Source: JAJPKK01 sp963824905 | GTDB taxonomy: Bacteria > Pseudomonadota > Alphaproteobacteria > Rhizobiales > Xanthobacteraceae | Length of the DNA: 64,000 nucleotides | Assembly: GCA_963824905.1 (NCBI GenBank) | Contig: CAWGRH010000001.1 | Span: 62,001-126,000 of the forward strand | Direction: 5' to 3' | Part shown: one piece after another, positions 18,737 through 27,885 of the stretch | Numbering within the stretch: position 1 is the stretch's first letter | How the letters are laid out: every line of letters starts with the position of its first letter | Translations under genes and position numbers: made by a program | The notes under the pieces: generated by a model | The model's input: the letters and a program-made list of their open reading frames with translations, nothing else | Database searches by the model: none | What the model was told of the DNA's origin: nothing

Positions 18737-20500
18737 ATGGCCGCGACGCGCCGCTTTCAGCTGATCCTTCTCAAGCCGTCACACTACGACGACGACGGGT
18801 ACGTCATTCGTTGGTGGCGCGCGATGATTCCCTCCAATACGCTGGCCGCTCTCTATGGCATCGCTGCCGATTGCGCCGAGCGACGGGTTCTTGGACCCGA
18901 CGTCGACATCGACATCGAAGCGATCGACGAGACGAATACGCGCGTCGATGTGCAGGCGTTGATCGCCCGGCTCAGGGACAGCGGCAATTTCGGCCTGCTC
19001 GCGCTGGTCGGCGTCCAATCTAATCAATATCCCCGCGCGCTCGACATCGCCGGCGAATTTCGGCGTGCCGGCGTCGCGGTCGCGATCGGGGGTTTCCACG
19101 TCTCTGGCTGTCTATCGATGCTCGATGGACGCGCAGTGGGGCTCGACGCGTGTCGCGAGCTTGGAATCTCGATTTTCGCGGGCGAGGCCGAAGGGCGGCT
19201 CGAAGCGGTGCTGCAGGACGCTGCCGCCGGGCGACTCGCGCCGATCTATAATTTCATGAACGATCTGCCGGCGATGCAAGGCACCGCGGTGCCGTTCCTC
19301 CCGAAGCAATACGTGGAGCGCACGCTCGGGCTCAGCACGACATTCGACGCCGGCCGCGGCTGCCCCTATCAATGTTCGTTCTGCACCATCATCAACGTGC
19401 AAGGCCGCAAGTCACGACATCGCTCCGCCGATGATGTCGAGCGTCTCGTACGCCTCAACTGGGCACAGGGCATCCACAAATTCTTCATCACCGACGACAA
19501 TTTCGCCCGCAACAGGGACTGGGAGGCGATTTTCGATCGTTTGATCGAGTTGCGCGAGGACGCCGGAATCCCGCTGGGATTGATGATTCAGGTCGATACG
19601 CTCTGCCACAAGATCGAGAATTTCGTCACGAAGGCAAAACGCGCGGGCGTCACCCGCGTCTTCATCGGCCTGGAGAACATCAACCCGGACAATCTCGCGG
19701 CGGCGAAGAAGCGGCAGAACAAGATCACGGAATATCGGTCGATGCTGCTCGCCTGGAAGGCCCAGGGCATCATCACCTTCGCGGGTTACATCCTCGGCTT
19801 CCCCGCAGATACCCCGCAGACCATCAGGCGCGACATCGAGATCATCAAAAGGGAGCTGCCGCTCGACGGTCTCGAATTCTTCTGCCTCACGCCGTTGCCC
19901 GGCTCGGAAGACCACAAGGTGCTCTGGACCAAAGGCGTTGCGATGGACGCCGACCTCAACAGATACGACGTCGAGCACGTCTGCACGGCGCACCCCAAAA
20001 TGAGCAGAGCCGAATGGGAGGCGATCTATCAGGAGGCCTGGTCGCTCTATTACACGCCGGAACACATGAAGACGCTGCTGCGTCGCGCGGCGGCGACCGG
20101 TGTGCCGATGACGAGCCTCGTCAAGGTATTGGTGACGTTCGCGACGACCGTAGCTCTCGAGCAAGTGCACCCGCTGCAAGCCGGCATCTTCCGTTTGAAA
20201 ACGCCGTCGGAACGTCGGCCGGGCCTGCCGAGGGAGGCGCCCTGGGTGTTCTGGCCCCGTTACGCTTGGGACATGTTGAGCAAACACGTGGTCCTGGCCG
20301 GCGTGATCGGACGTCTCTTCTTGATGAAGCTTGCGATCGATCGCGATCCGCACGCCCGAAACTACATGGACCAGGCGCTCACGGCGGTGGACGACGAGGA
20401 CGATGCGACGCTCGATCTCTTGACCAAGACGACCGGCGCGTCCGCGGCCATCGCCCACGTCAAGAAGGTCGCCGCGCTCACCGGCGCCGGCAGGGCGTGA
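18737..20500 (+). CDS. B12-binding-domain radical SAM protein
   Basis: A 587-residue protein. An N-terminal Rossmann-like B12-binding-type domain (about residues 1-150, with VGVQSNQYPRALDIA and the GGFHVSG loop) precedes the radical SAM core with Cys ligands C209, C213 and C216 in RGCPYQCSFC. The canonical DxHxxG cobalamin motif is not visible, so B12 may bind base-on or not at all. A helical C-terminal region (FATTVALEQVHPL..) completes the length. Family members include methyltransferases and cyclases acting on lipids or natural products; no pathway is implied by neighbours. I set the start at 18737 because GGAGATCCC precedes it and the conserved N-terminal strand begins there. Confidence 0.85.
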   Translation: MAATRRFQLILLKPSHYDDDGYVIRWWRAMIPSNTLAALYGIAADCAERRVLGPDVDIDIEAIDETNTRVDVQALIARLRDSGNFGLLALVGVQSNQYPRALDIAGEFRRAGVAVAIGGFHVSGCLSMLDGRAVGLDACRELGISIFAGEAEGRLEAVLQDAAAGRLAPIYNFMNDLPAMQGTAVPFLPKQYVERTLGLSTTFDAGRGCPYQCSFCTIINVQGRKSRHRSADDVERLVRLNWAQGIHKFFITDDNFARNRDWEAIFDRLIELREDAGIPLGLMIQVDTLCHKIENFVTKAKRAGVTRVFIGLENINPDNLAAAKKRQNKITEYRSMLLAWKAQGIITFAGYILGFPADTPQTIRRDIEIIKRELPLDGLEFFCLTPLPGSEDHKVLWTKGVAMDADLNRYDVEHVCTAHPKMSRAEWEAIYQEAWSLYYTPEHMKTLLRRAAATGVPMTSLVKVLVTFATTVALEQVHPLQAGIFRLKTPSERRPGLPREAPWVFWPRYAWDMLSKHVVLAGVIGRLFLMKLAIDRDPHARNYMDQALTAVDDEDDATLDLLTKTTGASAAIAHVKKVAALTGAGRA

Positions 20501-20689
20501 TCCCGATTGCCGTCTCGCGAAGCCTGCGTCCGGGTCGCCCTCTCGGCCAAATGAGCGCGCGCCGGCCGGCGCGCGAGAATGCCCTGACCATCGGCCCGAA
20601 CCATACCCAAGGCCGCCGGAACCTGGAGGCCGAAAACGTGATATGAAGCCGTCCCGTTGACCCCTCCACTTTGGGACAAGAGACGCGAG

Positions 20690-22234
20690 ATGAAGACTTC
20701 GCACTATCGGACGGCGGCTCTGGCGATGCTCGCGTGCAGCGCATCGGCGGCGAGCGCGCAGGCACCGGCCCGCAGCCTCGACCAGATCGACACCGTCGTG
20801 GTGATCTATGCCGAGAACCGCGGCTTCGATCATCTCTACGGCCACTTTCCCGGCGCCAACGGCCTCTCCAACGTGACGCCGGACATGGCGGCCCAGCGCG
20901 ACCGCGACGGCAGCATTCTGACGGAGCTGCCGCCGGTGTGGGGCGGCCTCACGGTGCGCGGCGTCGTGCCGCCGGTGACGGAGGCCCAGACCCAGCATCT
21001 GCCCAACGCGCCGTTCGCGATCGACGACCCGGCGGGTTTCAATGCGGGACTCAACGTCATCACGCAGAGCCCGTGGCATCTGTTCTACCAGAACATCATG
21101 CAGATCAATGGCGGCAAGAACGACCGCTTCGTCGCCTTTGCCGACAAGGGCGCGCTGGTGATGGGGAACTACATCACCGACGAAAAGAACCTTCCGCTGT
21201 GGCAGGTCGCCCGCAAATACACGCTCGCCGACAACTTCTTCATGGGCGCGTTCGGCGGCTCCTATCTCGCCCATTTCTGGCTCATCTGCTCCTGCACGCC
21301 GCAATATCCGAATGCCGACCAGTCTCCGGCGAAGGGCCAGATCTCGATCGTCGAGCCCGACGGGACGAGCCTCAAGCTCGCCGATAATTCGCCGCGCTCG
21401 GCGCTCGACGGTCCGCCGAAATTCGTGCGCGACGGCGCGCTCACGCCGGACTTCTATTCGGTCAATACGATGCAGCCGCCCTATCAGCCGAGCGCGGTCA
21501 AGCCGGCAAAGGAGGGCGATCCGCTCTATGCCGATCCTGCGAGCGGGAGCATCCTGCCGCCACAGACCGAACAGACGATCGGAGACCTCTTGTCCGCAAA
21601 GGGCATCGGATGGGCCTGGTACGCCGGCGCCTGGCTCGCGACGCTCGAAGGCCTCAAGGTGACGCCGCCGCCGATCTTCCAGTACCACCACCAGCCCTTC
21701 AACTACTTCGCCGCCTTGGCGCCGGGGACGGCCGCCCGCGCCGAGCACCTGCGCGACGGCGGCATCAACGGCGATGTCTTCATCAAGGCGATCGACGCCG
21801 GCACGTTGCCGCCGGTGACGTTCTACAAGCCGCAGGGAAACCTCAACGAGCATCCCGCCTATGCCGACGTGCTGCTCGGCGACCGCCACATCCTCGAGCT
21901 CGTCAATCACTTGGAGAAGAGCCCGCAGTGGAGCCACATGCTGGTGGTGATCACCTATGACGAGAACGGCGGCTTCTGGGATCACGTCGCGCCGCCGAAG
22001 GCCGACCGCTGGGGACCGGGCTCGCGCATCCCGGCGATCATCGTCTCGCCCTTTGCGAAGCGCGGCTATGTCGACCACACGCTCTACGACACGACCTCGA
22101 TCCTGCGCTTCATCACCCGCCGCTTCGGCCTCCCCAACCTGCCGGGCATCACCGTGCGCGACGCCGCGCTCGCGGCGAGCGGCAGCCCGCCGCTCGGCGA
22201 CCTCGTGAACGCGCTCGATCTTTCGCAGCGCTGA
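20690..22234 (+). CDS. Phosphoesterase family protein (acid phosphatase / phospholipase C-like)
   Basis: A 514-residue exported enzyme. The signal peptide (MKTSHYRTAALAMLACSASA) precedes the family hallmark VVIYAENRGFDHLYGHFPGA (the ENxxFDxxxG metal site of PF04185), followed by the catalytic-region segment MGNYITD. The metal-site Asp/Glu residues are in ITYDENGGFWDHVAPPK. Members include bacterial AcpA acid phosphatases and phosphocholine-specific phospholipases C; length and the YHHQPFNYFAALAPG segment fit the AcpA-like group, inferred only. The ATG at 20690 was preferred because it gives an orthodox signal peptide. Confidence 0.87.
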   Translation: MKTSHYRTAALAMLACSASAASAQAPARSLDQIDTVVVIYAENRGFDHLYGHFPGANGLSNVTPDMAAQRDRDGSILTELPPVWGGLTVRGVVPPVTEAQTQHLPNAPFAIDDPAGFNAGLNVITQSPWHLFYQNIMQINGGKNDRFVAFADKGALVMGNYITDEKNLPLWQVARKYTLADNFFMGAFGGSYLAHFWLICSCTPQYPNADQSPAKGQISIVEPDGTSLKLADNSPRSALDGPPKFVRDGALTPDFYSVNTMQPPYQPSAVKPAKEGDPLYADPASGSILPPQTEQTIGDLLSAKGIGWAWYAGAWLATLEGLKVTPPPIFQYHHQPFNYFAALAPGTAARAEHLRDGGINGDVFIKAIDAGTLPPVTFYKPQGNLNEHPAYADVLLGDRHILELVNHLEKSPQWSHMLVVITYDENGGFWDHVAPPKADRWGPGSRIPAIIVSPFAKRGYVDHTLYDTTSILRFITRRFGLPNLPGITVRDAALAASGSPPLGDLVNALDLSQR

Positions 22235-22248
22235 TCGGGCGCCATGCC

Positions 22249-22290
22249 GATTCGGGTTGCAGGAATCGGGTTGCAGGAATCGGGTTGCGA
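22249..22290. repeat. Short tandem repeat, three 14-base units
   Basis: Three consecutive 14-base units (GATTCGGGTTGCAG, GAATCGGGTTGCAG, GAATCGGGTTGCGA) lie between the phosphoesterase stop and the ogt start. Only one or two differences separate the units. No function is evident; a slippage-prone site is plausible. Confidence 0.8.
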
Positions 22291-22354
22291 GACTTGGCGG
22301 GGCTGATTACGTCGCGGGTGTGCCGGCTCGGCCGGCGTTTGGGCGGATCGCGTC

Positions 22355-22949
22355 ATGACCACTCAGTTTGCGCTGTTCGACACCGCCATCGGGACCTGCG
22401 GCATCGCGTGGAGCGAGGCGGGCATCGTCGCCCTGCAGCTTCCCGAGGCCGACCGCGAGCGCACGCGCGCGCGTATGCGTGCGGCGTTGGCCGGATGCCT
22501 GCGAGACCGCGCCGCCGCCGGCTGTGGCGGCGGCGATCGAGACCGTCGTCACGCTCGTTTCCGGGACGGCTCCCGATCGCATCAAGGCCGATCTCGAGGC
22601 CATTGCGATCGATCTCGAGGACATCCCCGCCTTCGACCGGAAGGTCTATGCGGTGGCGCGCACCATCGCGCCGGGAGCGACGCTCACCTATGGCGAGATC
22701 GCCGCGCGGATCGGCGAACCCGGCGCGGCGCGTGAAGTCGGACAGGCGCTCGGGCGCAACCGCGTCCCCATCATCGTGCCGTGCCATCGCGTCGTTGCCG
22801 CCGGCGGCGGGACCGGCGGATTTTCCGCACGCGGCGGCGTCGACACCAAGCTGCGCCTGCTCGAAATCGAGCGCGCGACATTCACCGACGGGCCGACCTT
22901 GTTCGATGATGACGCAGCCTTCGCCCGGCTGCAGCGGCGCAAGGCCTGA
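22355..22949 (+). CDS. ogt: Methylated-DNA-[protein]-cysteine S-methyltransferase, frame interrupted
   Basis: Suicide repair of O6-methylguanine. The N-terminus is read from 22355 (MTTQFALFDTAIGTCGIAWS, a typical Ogt start). The remainder is in the +1 frame (PDACETAPPPAVAAAIETVV onward), including the wing-helix DNA-binding segment TYGEIAARIGEPGAAREVGQ and the methyl-acceptor motif VPCHRVVAAGG. One extra base somewhere in 22470-22500 explains the switch; correcting it gives about 197 residues, normal for the family with a C-terminal extension. All catalytic residues are intact, so a sequence error is as likely as inactivation. Confidence 0.85.
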
Positions 22950-22972
22950 ATCGAGGCGCGAGATCGACGACC

Positions 22973-23479
22973 TCATGACCGTCCCGCGTTCGCGCCCAGG
23001 GTGACGAGAAGCTCGTCCAGTTGCGCGAATGTCTCGGGCATCCCACCCTCCATCCCGGCGATGGCATGATCGAGAGCTTCCTTCGAGGGATAGAGCTCGT
23101 GCATGACCAGCAGCGTCTTGCCATCCTTTTCCTCGAAGGTGACCGTGGTGACGGCACCGTCGTCACTTTCCTCATTGGTCCAGACGAGGCGCGAGTACGG
23201 TACCACTTCGATATACCGACCGAAGAACGCCATTGGCTCTGAGGCCCCGCGGCCGAACTCGAAACGATACCTGCCCCCAACGCGAACGTCCGCCTCGCAG
23301 GAAAGCAGGGACATGCCGGTCGACTTCGGTGCCCACCACCGCTTGAGCAACTCGGGCCTGGTCCACGCCTCGAACACGATGCGCGCCGGGCCGTTGAAGG
23401 TTCGTGTGACGACCAGCTCGCGTTCGGACTTCCGTTCCACCGTCGTGCGGCCGGGCTCACTCGCTCTTCTTGCGTCCAT
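22973..23479 (-). CDS. SRPBCC (AHSA1/ATPase activator-like) domain protein
   Basis: 168 residues with the START/Bet v1-like signature of the AHSA1 subgroup: RTFNGPARIVFEAWTRPELL, RWWAPKS, GGRYRFEF and the C-terminal helix with MPETFAQLDELL. These proteins bind hydrophobic ligands; no catalytic residues are definable. The start overlaps the upstream ArsR gene by 23 bases (23457-23479), so the two are translationally coupled. ArsR-SRPBCC pairs are a common stand-alone module; the inducing ligand is unknown. Confidence 0.85.
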   Translation of the reverse strand: MDARRASEPGRTTVERKSERELVVTRTFNGPARIVFEAWTRPELLKRWWAPKSTGMSLLSCEADVRVGGRYRFEFGRGASEPMAFFGRYIEVVPYSRLVWTNEESDDGAVTTVTFEEKDGKTLLVMHELYPSKEALDHAIAGMEGGMPETFAQLDELLVTLGANAGRS

Positions 23480-23822
23480 CGAGCTTCTCCTTCCGTTTCA
23501 GTTCCTCGACAACCTTGTCCAGCTCGTCGAAGCGTGCGTTCCAAAGCTCGCGGTACCTCGCGATCCATGCCGCCTCTTCCGCCAGTCGGCGCGGGCCGAG
23601 CTTGCAGGTCCGCACGCGCCCGACCTTCTGCGTGGTGACGAGCCCCGCCTGCTCCAGGACGCCGACATGCTTCTTCATGCCCGTGAGGGTCATGTCGAAC
23701 TTCTCGGCAAGGGCCGTGATCGAAGCGTCCGCGCGGCCGAGCTGCTCCAGAACGCCGCGTCGGGTGGCGTCCGAGAGCGCGGCGAACGAGGCATCGAAGC
23801 CGGTCTGGAGATACTGAACCAT
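23457..23822 (-). CDS. ArsR-family winged-helix transcriptional regulator
   Basis: 121 residues. The wHTH is at about residues 12-85: LSDATRRGVLEQLGRADASI, recognition helix segment TLTGMKKHVGVLEQAGLV, and wing TTQKVGRVRTCKL. No Cys is present, so a CxC-type metal site is absent and a non-metal signal is likely. It begins MVQYLQ, and that start codon sits in the centre of a perfect palindrome, suggesting autorepression. It forms an operon with the SRPBCC gene. Confidence 0.9.
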   Translation of the reverse strand: MVQYLQTGFDASFAALSDATRRGVLEQLGRADASITALAEKFDMTLTGMKKHVGVLEQAGLVTTQKVGRVRTCKLGPRRLAEEAAWIARYRELWNARFDELDKVVEELKRKEKLDGRKKSE

Positions 23823-23835
23823 ATGGTTCAGTATC
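23810..23835. promoter_or_regulatory. 26-base perfect palindrome centred on the arsR start codon (probable operator)
   Basis: The half-site GATACTGAACCAT is followed directly by its exact complement; the centre is between 23822 and 23823, and the ArsR start codon occupies 23822-23820. A dimeric ArsR-type repressor binding here would block both transcription start-up and ribosome access. The palindrome also fixes the first codons (Met-Val-Gln-Tyr), which may explain why this N-terminus recurs in this regulator subfamily. Function as operator is inference from position and symmetry. Confidence 0.75.
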
Positions 23836-23914
23836 TAGCACACGAATTGACGGCGTGCAAAGGGAGGGCAGGGCGCGCGCTGCGTCGCCGGCCTCCCAGA
23901 TCGACTCGGCGCAC

Positions 23915-25129
23915 TCACTCGCTCGAGAGGATCACGTTCTTGATGATCGGATAGATCTGGTTGGTCCACCGGTTGCCGCTGAATACGCCATAGTGGCCGA
24001 CGCCGGGCTGCAAATGGTGGCGCTTGAGGTAGGGCCGCAGGCCGCTGCAGAGGTCGTGGGCGGCGAGCGTCTGGCCGACGGCGCAGATGTCGTCGCGCTC
24101 GCCCTCGACGGTGAGCAGCATGGTGCGGCGGATGGCGCGCGGCTCGACCGGCACGCCGCGGAAGGTGAGCTTGCCCAGCGGCAGCGCGGCCTCCTGGAAC
24201 ACCAGCTTCACGGTCTCGATGTAGAACTCCTCGGAGAGGTCGAGCACGGCGAAATACTCGTCGTAGAACGCCTTGGTGACAGCCGCCTTCTCGAGCTCGC
24301 CGTTCGCCAGGTGGTCGTAGAGATCGCGGTGCGCCTTGACGTGGCGGTCGATGTTCATCGCCATGAAGGCGGCGAGCTGGACGAAGCCCGGGTAAACCCG
24401 GCGGAACGAGCCGTGATAGCGCATCGGCACTGTAGCGATGAGGTTCTGCTCGAACCATTCGATCGGCTTCGAATTGGCGAGCTCGTTGACCTTGGTCGGA
24501 TTGACCCGCGTGTCGATCGGCCCCGCCATCAGGGTCATGCTGCGCGGCTGAGCCGGATTTGCGTCCTGCGCCATCACCGCCGCGGCGACGAGGGCGGCGA
24601 CACAGGGCTGGCACACCGCGACGATATGAGCGCCCGGCCCCATGGTTTCGAGGAAGTCGACGATGTGCTGGACGTAGTCGTCGAAGCCGAACCGGCCGGC
24701 GGAGCGGGGAACGTCGCGGGCATTGTGCCAGTCGGTGATGTAGACATCGTTGTCGGAGAGAAGCGTGCGCACGGTCGCCCGCAGCAGCGTTGCGAAATGC
24801 CCGGACAGCGGCGCGACCACCAGCACCCGCGGCTGGGCGGTGTCGATGTTCTTCTTGAAGTGCAGCAGCGTCGCGAACGGCGTGACCCGCGCGGCCTCCT
24901 CTTGGACCGCGACCTCCTGGTTGCCGACCATCACGCTCTCGATGCCGAAGGGCGGGCGGTTGTGGGTGAGCCCTGCGCGCGAGATCAGCTCATAGGCCGC
25001 GCTGAGGTTGCGCGAAAAGGCGGTGGCATTCGTCGGGCGATCCGGGGCGAGGACGTTGATGGCGAGGTTCGCCAACGTCCGCATCGGAACCATGAAGTCG
25101 GAATGTGCCTGATAGGCGAGATAAAGCAT
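23915..25129 (-). CDS. phaZ: Intracellular polyhydroxyalkanoate depolymerase
   Basis: A 404-residue enzyme that mobilises cytoplasmic PHA granules. The lipase-box-like AVCQPCVAAL carries the catalytic Cys typical of intracellular PHB depolymerases instead of Ser, and family blocks VLVVAPLSGHFATLL, VYITDWHNARDVP, MTLMAGPIDTRVNP and PGVGHYGVFSG (catalytic His) follow in order. I start at 25129 (MLYLAYQAHSDFM), where family members usually begin; the ATG at 25168 adds 13 unlikely residues. It is monocistronic. It ends near the ArsR-SRPBCC operon, on the same strand. Confidence 0.93.
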   Translation of the reverse strand: MLYLAYQAHSDFMVPMRTLANLAINVLAPDRPTNATAFSRNLSAAYELISRAGLTHNRPPFGIESVMVGNQEVAVQEEAARVTPFATLLHFKKNIDTAQPRVLVVAPLSGHFATLLRATVRTLLSDNDVYITDWHNARDVPRSAGRFGFDDYVQHIVDFLETMGPGAHIVAVCQPCVAALVAAAVMAQDANPAQPRSMTLMAGPIDTRVNPTKVNELANSKPIEWFEQNLIATVPMRYHGSFRRVYPGFVQLAAFMAMNIDRHVKAHRDLYDHLANGELEKAAVTKAFYDEYFAVLDLSEEFYIETVKLVFQEAALPLGKLTFRGVPVEPRAIRRTMLLTVEGERDDICAVGQTLAAHDLCSGLRPYLKRHHLQPGVGHYGVFSGNRWTNQIYPIIKNVILSSE

Positions 25130-25376
25130 TCTCAGCCGCGCCCCTGGGATGAGTGGTCCGGCAGCCACCGCATCCGATTGCCCGCATTGACAACGCTAGT
25201 GTAATTTTTGTTGCAGTGCGACAAAAATTTGCACATCGTTGTCATGGTGGCGCATCGAAGCTACCCGTGCCGGGAAGCCGCGGTGCCATCGGACGCCGGT
25301 TCGCCGTCCTTTGTCGCTGCGCAGGTTGCATTTGTCATGCCGTCCGGCCGATCGGACGCCGGCCGAGGGGGTTCTA

Positions 25377-26033
25377 ATGGCTGAGGCCAAACTGACGATT
25401 GCGAGCAAGAACTACGGTTCGTGGTCCCTGCGCGGCTGGCTGCTCTGCAAGCTTGCCGGTCTCGAATTCGACGAGCAGATGGTCGGGGCGGACGACCCCT
25501 CGACCCGGGCGGAGCTCCTCCTGCTGTCGCCGTCGTTCCTGGTGCCCTGCCTGATCAACGGCCCGATCAAGGTTTGGGACACGCTGGCGATCGCCGAATA
25601 CTTGAACGAGCTCTACCCCAAGTCCGGGCTCCTGCCGCGGGATACGGCCGACCGCGCCCGCTGCCGCTCGGTGTCCGGCGAGATGCATTCCGGCTTCTCC
25701 AACCTGCGCTCGGCGTTGCCGATGAACATCAAGGGGCACTACCCCGGCTTCAAGGTATGGGCGGGCGCCCAGGCCGACATCGACCGTGTCACCACGATCT
25801 GGCGCGAATGCCTCGCCGCTTCCGGCGGCCCGTATCTTTTCGGCGCCGCGCCCACCGCCGCGGACGCCATGTACGCGCCGGTATGCACGCGTTTCCTCAC
25901 CTATGACGTGAAGCTCGACAGTGAATGCTCCGGCTACTGCGCCGCCGTAATGGCGATGCCGCAAATGAAGGAATGGGTCGCGGCCGCGAAGGCCGAGCCC
26001 GACGAAGTGCTCGAGCTCGACGTGGAGTTTTGA
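25377..26033 (+). CDS. Glutathione S-transferase family protein
   Basis: 218 residues. The N-terminal thioredoxin-like domain includes IASKNYGSWSLRGWLLCKLAG, with the Ser/Tyr region that activates glutathione, VPCLINGPIKVWDTLAIAEYL (the cis-Pro and Ser/Glu glutathione-binding loop) and a C-terminal all-helical domain. Function in conjugation or reduction is inferred. The start at 25377 is preceded by GGCCGAGGGGG; the longer frame from 25239 has no family similarity. Confidence 0.88.
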   Translation: MAEAKLTIASKNYGSWSLRGWLLCKLAGLEFDEQMVGADDPSTRAELLLLSPSFLVPCLINGPIKVWDTLAIAEYLNELYPKSGLLPRDTADRARCRSVSGEMHSGFSNLRSALPMNIKGHYPGFKVWAGAQADIDRVTTIWRECLAASGGPYLFGAAPTAADAMYAPVCTRFLTYDVKLDSECSGYCAAVMAMPQMKEWVAAAKAEPDEVLELDVEF

Positions 26034-26134
26034 GGGGAGGGGACACCTGGGGTGTCACTGCCCGGCTCGACCTGGCTTGGCCTGGTCAAGCTCGGCCGTG
26101 ACCATTCCGTGGAATGGGAAAAAGGGGTGCCGGC

Positions 26135-27595
26135 CTAAATCAGCCCGAACTTGGCCCCGGCGTGCAGGAACTTCGCGGGGTTGACCGCCTCGCCGTCGAT
26201 GCGGGTTTCGTAGTGCAGATGCGGCCCGGTGGAGCGTCCGGTCGAGCCCATGCGGCCGACGGTCTGGCCGGCCTTCACCGTCTGGCCGACCTGCACGTCG
26301 ATTTCCGACAGGTGGCCGTAGCGCGTCGAGAGGCCGTTGCCGTGGTCGACCTCGACCATGCGGCCGTAGCCGCCGCTCCAGCCGGCCGACACCACCTTGC
26401 CGCCGGCAGTGACGTGGATCCCCTCGCCGGTATCGCCCCGGAAGTCGATGCCGGTGTGCATCGCCGGGCGCGACAGGAACGGGTCGACCCGTACGCCGAA
26501 GCTCGACGTCATGTCGATCTCGCCCTGCACCGGCCGGCGCAGCGGCATGGCCGCGACTGCGCTGTTGAGGCGATCGACCTGGGCCCGCGCGACGTTGATG
26601 CGATAGACCTGCTTCTCGAACGCGCTCGCATTGGCAGAGAGGCGGTAGGAAACGAACGGGCCGCCGGTCGCGGGCTCGACGTGCTTGCCGGTGTCGATAC
26701 CGACCTCGGTGAGAACGGCGCGCATCCGCCGCGCCTTTGCGTCGTAAGTCTCTTCGAGCGAGGCGAGCGTATTGACCTGGCGGCCTTCGATGCGGTCGAG
26801 CGAATCCTCGACGCGCGCCATCACCGCATCGAGCGGCGGGTGCCCAACCGACGTCACGCTCGCCAGCATGTAGCCGCCGGCGTCGGCGCGGGTGTCCTGC
26901 GGCGCGCGGGAGGGCGCAGGCACCGAGATCGGCGAGGCCTTCGGCGTCGCCGGCCCGCTCCGTGGCGCGCGCACCGAGCCGGTGGCCGCAGGGTCGGTGA
27001 CCGAACCGAGCGATGTCGCGCGCTGCTCGAGCACGGACTGCCGGCGCACGATCTGCTCGATCTTCTGCTCGATCTGCTCCTGCTCGAGCATGTGGCGGCT
27101 CGTCACCCGGTCGACCTGGGCGCGCATCTCGGCGATGCGGTCCTCATAAGCGGACTGCATCTCCGCCTCTTGCGAGACCATCCGCGCGAGCACGTCGTCC
27201 TGGAAGGCGAAATAGGTGGCGGTCATCACGCTCCAACCCGCCATGATCACGAGGGTGCCGACACCGGTCCAGAACGCCACCGGGCCGAGGCGGACCTGGC
27301 GGCCACCATGACCGAGGGTGAAAGCACCGCGCTGCCCAGCCTTGGTGGACGTGGTCGGCTTGGTGCGTGCGGCAGGTTTGGCGGGAGCGACGGGCTTGGC
27401 GGGCTTCCGCTTGGTCTCTGCGACGTGGCGCTCGCCGGAATGTTCCGCGCGATGATGATGATCGGCGTGGTCCGCGCGGTGGCGCGGATCGGGATGCTCT
27501 GCGCGGTGGTGGGGATGAGCGGGGCGCCGCTCGTGACGGGGGTCCCGGCGATCCATGCGAATGTCGTTGGCGGTGGGATGGGACCCAGATGACAT
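26135..27595 (-). CDS. Membrane-anchored M23 (LytM) peptidase or LytM-domain regulator
   Basis: 486 residues. The N-terminus is cytoplasmic and extremely His/Arg-rich (about residues 15-55), then a Lys/Pro/Ala linker, one transmembrane helix (about 104-128), a long coiled coil (about 135-260) and a C-terminal M23 domain. Zinc-site motifs are intact: HTGIDFRGD from residue 380 and HLHYE with His at 459 and 461. All four catalytic positions appear present, so it may be an active endopeptidase rather than an EnvC-like activator. Substrate presumably peptidoglycan. The His-rich N-terminus is unusual and could bind metal. Confidence 0.9.
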   Translation of the reverse strand: MSSGSHPTANDIRMDRRDPRHERRPAHPHHRAEHPDPRHRADHADHHHRAEHSGERHVAETKRKPAKPVAPAKPAARTKPTTSTKAGQRGAFTLGHGGRQVRLGPVAFWTGVGTLVIMAGWSVMTATYFAFQDDVLARMVSQEAEMQSAYEDRIAEMRAQVDRVTSRHMLEQEQIEQKIEQIVRRQSVLEQRATSLGSVTDPAATGSVRAPRSGPATPKASPISVPAPSRAPQDTRADAGGYMLASVTSVGHPPLDAVMARVEDSLDRIEGRQVNTLASLEETYDAKARRMRAVLTEVGIDTGKHVEPATGGPFVSYRLSANASAFEKQVYRINVARAQVDRLNSAVAAMPLRRPVQGEIDMTSSFGVRVDPFLSRPAMHTGIDFRGDTGEGIHVTAGGKVVSAGWSGGYGRMVEVDHGNGLSTRYGHLSEIDVQVGQTVKAGQTVGRMGSTGRSTGPHLHYETRIDGEAVNPAKFLHAGAKFGLI

Positions 27596-27749
27596 GACCG
27601 CTCCGGTACCGCGTCTGTTGGCGCCGAGCCACTGTTGCGAGCGGAGTCCATCATGTCGTGGTTAATTTTCTGAAAATGCGATCTTTCCCGGTAAGAACTC
27701 GTTTAGGATTGAGGGCCGGTGGCCCCGGATGATGCGAATCCCTTTCGAA

Positions 27750-27859
27750 CCTCGTCCTGAGGAGCCTGCGAAGCAGGCGTCTCGAAGGACGGCCACAGAC
27801 CGCAGTGTGTGGGACCATCCTTCGAGACGCGCCCTTTTGGGGCGCTCCTCAGGATGAGG
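27750..27859. repeat. Dispersed palindromic repeat, family B copy 2
   Basis: Same outer arms as at 16909-17016 (CCTCGTCCTGAGGAGC and GCGCTCCTCAGGATGAGG), with GCGTCTCGAAGGACGGCCA and CATCCTTCGAGACGCG inside. Lies between the M23 and bcp genes, both minus strand, in a 290-base gap. Confidence 0.85.
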
Positions 27860-27885
27860 TCAGAAAGGGAGGCAACAACTTCACG

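Noticed and set aside
18419..20500. Radical SAM gene starting at 18419
   Set aside because: The first ~106 residues are Arg/Cys-rich without conservation; a good start with ribosome-binding site lies at 18737.
23855..25204. Long open frame opposite phaZ (and similar long antisense frames over mrcA, ppk2, tyrS)
   Set aside because: Typical high-GC shadow frames; they lack motifs, and the opposite strand has complete conserved proteins.
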